A stretch of 64,000 nucleotides of DNA from Sulfopaludibacter sp035606355 (GTDB taxonomy: Bacteria > Acidobacteriota > Terriglobia > Bryobacterales > Bryobacteraceae). The translations under genes and the position numbers were made by a program. Where the stretch lies: NCBI GenBank assembly GCA_035606355.1, contig DATNFO010000061.1, positions 290,988-354,987 of the forward strand. The letters run 5' to 3'. This document shows, piece by piece, positions 57,266-64,000 of this stretch; position 1 is the first letter of the stretch; the number at the start of each line of letters is the position of its first letter. The notes under the pieces were generated by a model. The model searched no databases. It saw nothing but the letters and a program-made list of their open reading frames with translations, and was not told where the DNA came from.

Positions 57266-58210
57266 TTAAAAGAGGCGCCGTTTGCCGGTGCGAATCTCCG
57301 TGTACGCCGCATCGAAACTGACTGGACCCGGTTTCAGCATCCGGACCTTGCAAGACCCCACCAGTTCGCCTTTCTGCACCGCTACCTCGATAGCGCGCGG
57401 GTCGGCGCCGCGTTTTCCGCAAAGAAGCTCTACATTCTCCGGTGCGAAGTTGTACAAGGAGAGGCGGCGCTTCGGAAATGCGGATGGCGAATTCGGGTCC
57501 CGCCCGCCGATATGGATGGCCAGTTTCGCACGCCCGGTTTTCGGCCCATCCATCGCCACATGCAGTTCGACGAATAACAGCGCAATCGAATACCCCCGAG
57601 CTTCAACCTTCCGCAGTCCTGCCGCCGGACGCGGGTCCTGCAAAACGATCTGATGCGCATTCCGCGACAGTACCCTTGCTGAGACGCCGTCGATGTACGG
57701 CTCTCCGGGGTCCCTCGCCAGCACCCCGCCAACATGCAGAAGAATGGGATCGCCCGCATTCCGGAAACGCTGGACCTGTAGCCGCCTTCCGAACCTCGCC
57801 GCGCCGGGATCGGTGAAGCCCTGATACGCCAGCGGTGGCTCGGACTTGGACGTTCCGACGTGCGTCGCCCACTCGCAGAGCCGCTGCCCTTTTCCGTCGC
57901 TCACCGTAAACGTAAGCCGCGTGCCCCGCCTCGGTGACAGAGGCAATTGAGCCCCGTCGGAAACATCAATCGCCTCTCCGCCCGAATCCACCCGCAGGCC
58001 GCCCGGCACATCGCCCCTCACCTGCACGGTAACAACGCTGACCGCGGAACGATACAGCACATGCGGCAACGTCAGCGAGATATCGGAGGAACCGAAGCGG
58101 AAACGGCCGGTGACCGTAGACAGCTTCTGAGTCTCTTCGAGTGTGCACGCATCGTCCGCGGCGGCCATTGAGCAACAGCACACGCAGGCGAGAAATAGCA
58201 ACCGGGTCAT
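57266..58210 (-). CDS. secreted protein within ADOP cluster, unknown
   Basis: 314 aa, signal peptide MTRLLFLACVCCCSMAAA (ATG at 58210; an upstream start at 58234 displaces it). The mature protein is beta-rich (ISLTLPHVLYRSAVSVVTVQ, RGTRLTFTVSDGKGQRLCEW) and ends FDAAYTEIRTGKRRLF. I do not recognise a family; two copies of an immunoglobulin-like fold are possible. It sits between ADOP paralogues 2 and 1 on the same strand, with its stop inside the shared leader of paralogue 1. Confidence 0.75.
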   Translation of the reverse strand: MTRLLFLACVCCCSMAAADDACTLEETQKLSTVTGRFRFGSSDISLTLPHVLYRSAVSVVTVQVRGDVPGGLRVDSGGEAIDVSDGAQLPLSPRRGTRLTFTVSDGKGQRLCEWATHVGTSKSEPPLAYQGFTDPGAARFGRRLQVQRFRNAGDPILLHVGGVLARDPGEPYIDGVSARVLSRNAHQIVLQDPRPAAGLRKVEARGYSIALLFVELHVAMDGPKTGRAKLAIHIGGRDPNSPSAFPKRRLSLYNFAPENVELLCGKRGADPRAIEVAVQKGELVGSCKVRMLKPGPVSFDAAYTEIRTGKRRLF

Positions 58211-58252
58211 GAGCGTTGAACGTGTTACGCGCACGCTCCTGTTTCGGTTACC

Positions 58253-60718
58253 TCATTCCGCGCGCAGGGTGTTCACCGGATCGACGCTGGTCGCGCGCCG
58301 CGCCGGCACGTACCCCGCCGCCGCCGCGGCAACAATCAGCACTGTTGCCGCTGCCGCATATGTGGTCGCGTCCAGCGGCTGCACTTCGAACAGCACGCTT
58401 TTCATCGCCCGCGTTGCCACTGCCGCCGTAGCCAGTCCGATGCCGCTGCCGATTCCCGCGAGCGCCAGTCCGCGACCGAGGAACATCCGCTGCACACTCG
58501 CCGGCGGCGCGCCCAGCGCGATCCGAATGCCGATCTCTCTCCGTCGCTGCGAAACCGCGTACGCGATGATGCCGTAGATGCCCACCACCCCAAGCACCAG
58601 CGCCATCGCGCCCGCGATCGCCAGCAGCGTCAGCGTGAAACCCGTTCGCGCCATACTCTTGCGATACACCTCGTCGAGCGTCACCACGTCGTAAAGCGGC
58701 AGGCTCTGATTCACGCTCCAGATCGCTTTGCGCGCTTCGGCGAGCAGCCCTTGCGTGCCCGCGCGCGGTGTCCGCAGCACCAGCGTGGCGCTGCGCGCGC
58801 AGAGCTCGGGATCTCCCCAAAAGTTGCTCATCAAAGCCGGCCAGTATGCCGCCGTCGGAGCCTTCTCGCGCGTTCCCGAATCGTACACATCGCCTGCTAC
58901 ACCCACCACCTCGCGCCACGCGTCCTTCGTCCCTTCCCGAATGCGCTTGCCGAGGGCCGCGTTCGCCGTTCCCCACCACTCTCGCGCGAGATTTTCGGAC
59001 ACTATCGCCACGTTGCGGTGTTGATAGAGATCGTTCCAGTCGAAATCGCGCCCGGCCACCAGCGGAATTCCCGCCGCGCGCCAGTATCCCGGCGAGACGA
59101 ACACATAGTGCCGCACCGGCGGTACATCTTTCGTGCCGTAGCTCTTGTCTTCCGCATACACAAAATCCGCGGCGTTGTATCGCTGCATGGGAGCGGAACT
59201 CGTCAGCGCGGCCGATTCCACCCCGCCGATGCGTTCCAGCGCATCCAGTATGTTGTTCTGCATGCGCATCACCGCTCCCCCTTCCTTCACCTGTGCGGCA
59301 GGAATCGAGATGCGAATCAACTGCACGCGCGCCGGATCCTGGAAGCCGGGCCGCACCGCCAGCAGCTTCCGGCTCGTTTGAAGCATCAGTCCGGAGCCGA
59401 TGAGCAATACCAGCGCGAGCGCCACCTGCGCCACCACCAGCACATCGCGCGTGCGATGCCTCTCGCGGCCCTCGCTCACGGTGCGGCTGCCGCCCGAGCG
59501 CAGAGATTCGGCGACTTTCGGACCAGCGTACTTAACCGCCGGCAGCAGCCCGAAGACCACTCCCGATATGAGCGACACGGCCGCGGCGAACGCCAGCACC
59601 ACGGGGTCTATCCCGATTGAAGCCAGACGCGGCAGTGTCGCGGGCCCCTTCGCCACCAGCAAATGCAGTCCGGCGTACGCCAAACCTACGCCGAGCGCCC
59701 CGCCCAGGGCGCTGAGCGTCATGCTTTCCAGCAGCAGTTCGCGCGCCAGCGTTTTCCAATTAGCGCCCAGCGCCGCGCGAATCGCCAGTTCCCGCTGGCG
59801 GCCTTCGGCGCGCACCAGCAGCAGATTCGCCACGTTCGCGCATGCAATCAACAACACCATGCCGAGCGTTCCCATCAGTACCCACAACGTCGACGCGATA
59901 TCTCCGACCACTAGCACTTTGAGCGGTTTCACGTTGGGAGCGAGCCGCGCATTTTCGAAGATGCTCTTGGAGAATCCCGGCGGCGACGGCCACGAGTTCA
60001 GCCAGATCGGGAGCATCCGCTTCACGTCCGCGTTGGCCATTGCGAAGGTGACGCCCGGCTTCAGACGCGCGACTCCTTTGTAGCTGAAGTTGCCGAGCAC
60101 CTGCTTGTTGCGGTCGAACCGGTAGGGCAGAAAGATGTCCGCCTTCTCATCCATGAATTGAAACCCGCGCGGCATCACTCCGATGATGGTGCGCGGTTCG
60201 GAATCCACCATCAAGCTCTGCCCCAGCGCGGAGCGCCGGCCGCCGAAGTGCCGCTGCCAGTAGCCGTAGGAAATGAGCGCCGTCTTCGCGCTGCCCGGCG
60301 AATCGTCGGCCTGGGAAAACCAGCGGCCCGCTTGCGGCGGCACGTTGAGCGCTTCAAACGTTCCATAGCTCACCTGGATTCCGTCCGCCTGCTCCGGTTC
60401 GCTGCTCCCCGTCACGGTCAGCCGGGTGGAGCTCCACAGGCCAAACGCCTGAAACGTACGGTTCAGTTCGCGATAAGTAAACAGCATCGTTGGCGTGCAT
60501 ACCAACGTATCTCCGGCGCCGGAAAGCCCCGGCGCGGAGTGCCAAACCACCGCAAGCCGGCTTGCACTTGGATACGGCAGCGGCTTCAGCAGCACGCCTT
60601 CGATCACACTGAAGACCGCGGTGTTGCCGCCGATTCCGAGGGCGAGCGTGACCACCGCAACCAGGCTGAAAATCGGACTGCGCGCCAAACGGCGGAACAT
60701 CTGCTGTAGCGGCTTCAT
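58253..60718 (-). CDS. ADOP permease, tandem paralogue 2
   Basis: 821 aa, colinear with paralogues 1 and 3 (MKPLQQMFRRLARSPIFSLV at the start, RRATSVDPVNTLRAE at the end; LIACANVANLLLVRAEGRQ in the middle TM block). It differs mainly in the periplasmic parts, for example in the region YNAADFVYAEDKSYGTKDV, which suggests divergence of the binding surface. A short conserved leader, also present before paralogue 1, precedes it. Confidence 0.94.
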   Translation of the reverse strand: MKPLQQMFRRLARSPIFSLVAVVTLALGIGGNTAVFSVIEGVLLKPLPYPSASRLAVVWHSAPGLSGAGDTLVCTPTMLFTYRELNRTFQAFGLWSSTRLTVTGSSEPEQADGIQVSYGTFEALNVPPQAGRWFSQADDSPGSAKTALISYGYWQRHFGGRRSALGQSLMVDSEPRTIIGVMPRGFQFMDEKADIFLPYRFDRNKQVLGNFSYKGVARLKPGVTFAMANADVKRMLPIWLNSWPSPPGFSKSIFENARLAPNVKPLKVLVVGDIASTLWVLMGTLGMVLLIACANVANLLLVRAEGRQRELAIRAALGANWKTLARELLLESMTLSALGGALGVGLAYAGLHLLVAKGPATLPRLASIGIDPVVLAFAAAVSLISGVVFGLLPAVKYAGPKVAESLRSGGSRTVSEGRERHRTRDVLVVAQVALALVLLIGSGLMLQTSRKLLAVRPGFQDPARVQLIRISIPAAQVKEGGAVMRMQNNILDALERIGGVESAALTSSAPMQRYNAADFVYAEDKSYGTKDVPPVRHYVFVSPGYWRAAGIPLVAGRDFDWNDLYQHRNVAIVSENLAREWWGTANAALGKRIREGTKDAWREVVGVAGDVYDSGTREKAPTAAYWPALMSNFWGDPELCARSATLVLRTPRAGTQGLLAEARKAIWSVNQSLPLYDVVTLDEVYRKSMARTGFTLTLLAIAGAMALVLGVVGIYGIIAYAVSQRRREIGIRIALGAPPASVQRMFLGRGLALAGIGSGIGLATAAVATRAMKSVLFEVQPLDATTYAAAATVLIVAAAAAGYVPARRATSVDPVNTLRAE

Positions 60719-60767
60719 GTACTAAGTACGTGCGAACGGCCGAACGGTTGGCTAAACAAGTGCCGGC

Positions 60768-63233
60768 CTACTCTGCCCGCAGCGTGTTCACCGGATCCAC
60801 GCCGGTCGCGCGCCGCGCAGGCACGTACCCCGCGGCCGCCGCCGAAACCATCAGCACTATCGCTGCCGCCGCGTACGTGGGCGCGTCCACAGGCTGCACT
60901 TCAAACAGCACGCTCGTCATCGCCCGCGTGGCCAGTGCCGCCGCCGCCAAACCGATCCCGCTGCCGATCCCCGCCAGCATCAGCCCGCGACCCAGGAACA
61001 TCCCCTGCACGCTCGCCGCCGGCGCACCCAGCGCGATGCGTATGCCGATCTCCCTGCGCCGGTGCGACACGGCATACGCGATGATGCCGTAGATGCCGAC
61101 GATCCCCAGCACCAGCGCCATCGCGCCCGCAATCGCCAGCAGCGTAAGCGCGAAACTGGTCCGCGCCATCTTGTTCCGGTAAATGTCGTCGAGGGTGCGC
61201 ACTTCGTACAGCGGCAGGCTCTCATTCACGCTCCAGATCGCTTTGCGAGCTTCGTCGATCAGCCCTTGCGTGCCCGCGCGCGGTGTGCGGAGTACGAAAG
61301 TCGCCGTGCGCGTGCTGCGCTGCGGCTCTCCCCAAAAGTTGCTCATCAGCGCGGGCCAATATGCCATCGTCGGCGGCTTCAGGCGCGTTCCGGAATCGTA
61401 CACATTTCCAGCCACGCCGATTACCTCGCGCCACGGATCCCGGGAGCCTTCGCGAACTCGTTTGCCCAATGCCGCGGACGCCGAACCCCACCACTCGCGC
61501 GCGAGATTCTCCGATACTATGACGACGTTTCGCAGTTGATACAGGTCGTCCCAGTCGAAATCGCGGCCTGCAACCAGCGGAATTCCCGTTGTGCGCCAAT
61601 ATCCCGGCGCCACGAAACGATATTGCCGCAAGGGAGTAACATCTTCGGCGCCGTTACCCTTATCCTGTGCGAACAAAACGTCCCCGGAGCGGTAGGGTTG
61701 CATCGGAGCGGAACTCGTCAGGCTGACCGATTTCACGCCTCCCATCCGCCCGAGCGCATCCAGGATGTTATTCTGCATCCGCATCACCGCCTCATCGTCT
61801 TTCACCTGAGCCTCGGGGATGGAAATGCGGATCAACTGAACGTGCTCCGGGTCCTGAAACCCAGGCTGCACGGCGAAAAGCTTCTGCGAAGTGCGGATCA
61901 TCAGGCCGGAACCGATGAGCAACACGAGAGCGAGAGCTACCTGCACAACCACCAGCACATCGCGCGTGCGATGCCGCTCACGGCTGTCGCTCATGGTGCG
62001 CCCGCCGCCCGATCGCAACGCTTCGGAGACCTTCGGACCTGCGTACTTGATCACCGGCATTAAGCCGAAAAGCAATCCGGAAATCAGCGACACGGCGGCG
62101 GTAAACGCCAGTACCCAGGGGTCGATTCCGATCTCGCTCAGACGCGGCAGCGTCGCGGGACCTTTTGCAACCAGCAACTGCAGCCCTGCGTAGGCCAGCG
62201 CCAAACCGAGAGCGCCGCCGAGCACACTCAGCGTCATACTCTCCAGCAGCAGCTCGCGCGCCAGGGCCATCCAATTCGCGCCCAGCGCCGCGCGGATTGC
62301 CAGTTCCTGCTGGCGTCCTTCGGCGCGCACCAGCAGCAGATTCGCCACATTCGCGCAGGCAATCAACAACACCATGGCGAGTGTGCCCATCAGCACCCAC
62401 AGTGTCGACCCAATGTCGCCCACCACCTGGGCTTTGAGAGGCTTGATGTTGGGCGCAAGCCGCGCGTTCTCAAAGATGGATTTTGAAAAACCCGGCGGCG
62501 GCGGCCACGCCTGCAGCCACACGGGGATGATGCGGCGCACATCCGCATTGGCCATCTCAATGGTCACTCCCGGCTTCAGCCGCGCCATGCCGTTGTAACT
62601 GAAGTTGCCGAGAAAGAGCTTGTTCCGGTCGAACTGAAACGGCAGAAAAATATCCGCTTTTTGGTCCAGAAATCGAAACCGCTGCGGCATGACGCCGACT
62701 ATGGTGCGCGGCTCGGAATCCACCATCAGCCGCTGCCCCAACACGGAGCGCAGCCCTCCGAAATGGCGCTGCCAGTAACCGTATGACACGATCGCCGTCT
62801 TCGGCGTCCCCGGCGAGTCGTCCGCCTGCGAAAACCAGCGGCCCACCTCCGGCGGCACGCCGAGCGCCTGAAATACTCCGTAGCTGACATCCACTCCCGC
62901 GGCTTGCTCCGCTTCGCCGCTCCCCGTCACTGTCAGGCGCGTGGTATCCCAAAGCCCGAAGTCCTGAAAGCTGTGGTTCAGTTCGCGATACGTGAACAGC
63001 ATGGTGGGCGCGCACTCCCCGTCGTCGCCAACCCCCGGAATGCCCGGCGCGGAGTGCCAGACCACCGCGAGTTGCCCGGCGTCCGGATACGGCAGCGGCT
63101 TCAGCAGCACCCCTTCGATGACACTGAAGACCGCGGTGTTGCCGGCGATTCCCAGCGCCAGCGTGATCACCGCGACCACGCTGAACACCGGAGTGCGGCC
63201 CAATCGGCGGAACATCTGCTGCAGCAGCTTCAT
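60768..63233 (-). CDS. ADOP permease, tandem paralogue 3
   Basis: 821 aa, same architecture as paralogues 1 and 2 (MKLLQQMFRRLGRTPVFSVV; end RRATGVDPVNTLRAE). It is the furthest upstream of the three and probably transcribed from a promoter near 63240-63290. The leader before it is only partly like the other two. Its stop lies 50 bp before the start of paralogue 2, so the genes may be read together. Confidence 0.94.
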   Translation of the reverse strand: MKLLQQMFRRLGRTPVFSVVAVITLALGIAGNTAVFSVIEGVLLKPLPYPDAGQLAVVWHSAPGIPGVGDDGECAPTMLFTYRELNHSFQDFGLWDTTRLTVTGSGEAEQAAGVDVSYGVFQALGVPPEVGRWFSQADDSPGTPKTAIVSYGYWQRHFGGLRSVLGQRLMVDSEPRTIVGVMPQRFRFLDQKADIFLPFQFDRNKLFLGNFSYNGMARLKPGVTIEMANADVRRIIPVWLQAWPPPPGFSKSIFENARLAPNIKPLKAQVVGDIGSTLWVLMGTLAMVLLIACANVANLLLVRAEGRQQELAIRAALGANWMALARELLLESMTLSVLGGALGLALAYAGLQLLVAKGPATLPRLSEIGIDPWVLAFTAAVSLISGLLFGLMPVIKYAGPKVSEALRSGGGRTMSDSRERHRTRDVLVVVQVALALVLLIGSGLMIRTSQKLFAVQPGFQDPEHVQLIRISIPEAQVKDDEAVMRMQNNILDALGRMGGVKSVSLTSSAPMQPYRSGDVLFAQDKGNGAEDVTPLRQYRFVAPGYWRTTGIPLVAGRDFDWDDLYQLRNVVIVSENLAREWWGSASAALGKRVREGSRDPWREVIGVAGNVYDSGTRLKPPTMAYWPALMSNFWGEPQRSTRTATFVLRTPRAGTQGLIDEARKAIWSVNESLPLYEVRTLDDIYRNKMARTSFALTLLAIAGAMALVLGIVGIYGIIAYAVSHRRREIGIRIALGAPAASVQGMFLGRGLMLAGIGSGIGLAAAALATRAMTSVLFEVQPVDAPTYAAAAIVLMVSAAAAGYVPARRATGVDPVNTLRAE

Positions 63234-63292
63234 AAGAGTAGATACGCCCTGGCGCGAAAATCGTTCGCAAAATCCGACTGGAGGCGCACGTG

Positions 63293-63332
63293 CCGACAGG
63301 AATCCTTCCTGTCGGGTCGCGCAACGCGCGAC
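63293..63332. repeat. bipartite hairpin element
   Basis: CCGACAGGAA (63293-63302) pairs perfectly with TTCCTGTCGG (63306-63315) around TCC; next, GTCGCGC (63316-63322) pairs with GCGCGAC (63326-63332). Same plan as the element at 46163-46200 in the other orientation. Confidence 0.85.
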
Positions 63333-63396
63333 TGCTGTTCATCGGCGTTCATCGGCGGATGATTATTCTTTCCGATCATTGGGCTTCGACACAGCA

Positions 63397-63688
63397 AGCG
63401 CCATTACGGAGCCGCGACCGTGAGGGGTTGTGAAAAAATATCGAATTGCTTTTTTGCCGCGTTCAAACGCACTCGCATTCCCGGCACCTTTTACCGCTCC
63501 CTTACGGTCACGGCTCTGTATGTAGTTGATTCTGCTAACGGAGCCGCGACCGTGAGGGAGCGGTAAAAGGTGCATCGAAAGGCGGACGGAGTGCGACGAG
63601 AACGGCAGCCGGATTTTTTCACAATCCCGTCAGGGACTGTGAAAAAATCGAATTGCTTCCGTATTCCCGCGGCACCTTTTACCGCTCC
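63397..63688. repeat. composite palindromic repeat (copy 2), probably interrupted by IS
   Basis: Non-coding. One unit like that at 29150-29233, then an inverted repeat with arms 63486-63519 and 63538-63571 (31 of 34 positions pair; 18-base loop), then a shared tail (to 63624). A further unit begins GGCACCTTTTACCGCTCC and breaks off at 63688 where other copies continue CTTACGG. Confidence 0.9.
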
Positions 63689-64000
63689 GTTGAAAGTCAC
63701 AATGGGAGTGCTGCGTCCGTAGCGGGTTTGATATTGACGGTGTAACCGGGAATTCGCAGTTCCCGGGCGATTTTCTGAGCACGGCGTTTGGCTGCTTGCG
63801 GAGTTGTGGGTTTCCCTTTTTCCAGATACGTCTGACCTTTGTGAAGCATGTTCCAAACAATCTTGCAGAGGAGATGCACGATCGCCCAGATCGCCTTTAC
63901 GTAGCCTAGCCTCGGAACCAGCCGTTTGAATTTTTCTTGTATCCAACAATTCTTCGTTCGCACTGCCGCTTGCGCCACTTGACACAGTGTTGCTCTGAGG
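63689..64000 (-). mobile_element. IS110-like insertion sequence, 3' part
   Basis: The element begins where the palindromic repeat breaks off and contains the end of an IS110-type transposase 9 bases in; the rest lies outside the window. The non-coding end on this side is short, as in the IS110 group proper. Confidence 0.6.
63697..64000 (-). CDS. IS110-family transposase, C-terminal part
   Basis: The reverse-strand frame is open to the window edge and reads LRATLCQVAQAAVRTKN, then IQEKFKRLVPRLGYVKAIWA, IVHLLCKIVWNMLHKGQ and RAQKIARELRIPGYTVNI, ending AALPL. This is the C-terminal (Transposase_20 side) end of IS110-type DEDD/serine recombinases, about 100 of some 350-400 residues. The catalytic N-terminus is beyond the window. 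Integrity of the gene cannot be judged. Confidence 0.8.
   Translation of the reverse strand, partial: LRATLCQVAQAAVRTKNCWIQEKFKRLVPRLGYVKAIWAIVHLLCKIVWNMLHKGQTYLEKGKPTTPQAAKRRAQKIARELRIPGYTVNIKPATDAALPL

Overview
The window is high-GC and gene-dense and looks like a chromosome segment of an Acidobacteriota bacterium of the Solibacter/Bryobacter type. The main reason is the number of lineage-typical families: five ADOP permeases (acidobacterial duplicated orphan permease, TIGR03434 type), a VWFA-related acidobacterial protein (TIGR03436 type), a Soli_TIGR03435 protein and an NHL-repeat protein with a Soli_cterm (TIGR03437-like) tail. All family assignments were made by reading motifs; no search was run.

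Layout. 1-3.3 kb: xanthine dehydrogenase subunits (xdhB cut by the window edge, then xdhA). 3.4-6.1 kb: secreted NHL-repeat protein. 6.3-11.6 kb: two-gene operon for a 2-hydroxyacyl-CoA-dehydratase-like protein and a very large double activase. 11.8-18.5 kb: lipase-maturation-factor-like protein, zinc-ribbon protein, DUF481-like protein with an overlapping secreted partner, VWFA protein, ComF and an HNH nuclease followed by a 17-bp tandem repeat. 18.7-24.8 kb: signalling block with a small secreted protein, an MCP overlapping a TonB-domain protein, a lone receiver, and an NtrY/NtrX-like pair. 24.9-27.9 kb: arginine genes argF-argH-argR behind two ARG-box-like sites. 27.9-33.4 kb: aldose 1-epimerase, an intergenic palindromic repeat cluster, an APC permease and a PQQ dehydrogenase with an internal cytochrome c domain. 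33.6-37.8 kb: TIGR03435 protein, NIPSNAP protein, and an acyl-CoA carboxylase beta/AtuA pair. 37.8-45.5 kb: ADOP permease, GH27 and GH51 glycosidases, transketolase. 45.7-50.7 kb: small membrane protein, MFS transporter, PadR regulator coupled to an ADOP. 51-54.7 kb: secreted protein, frameshifted BrnT-like toxin with its partner, tRNA-Val, flavin/PPOX protein, STAS protein. 54.8-63.2 kb: three near-identical 821-aa ADOP permeases with a secreted protein between two of them. 63.3-64 kb: palindromic repeats and the 3' end of an IS110-like transposase.

Functional links visible here: arginine synthesis with its own repressor; extracellular arabinoside/galactoside hydrolysis next to transketolase; purine oxidation; a likely radical-type acyl-CoA chemistry or double-cubane system; branched acyl-CoA/terpenoid catabolism (AtuA plus carboxylase beta). 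The most unusual non-coding content is (i) a composite palindromic repeat present at 29.1-29.4 and 63.4-63.7 kb, the second copy apparently interrupted by an IS110-like element, and (ii) a bipartite intergenic hairpin family.
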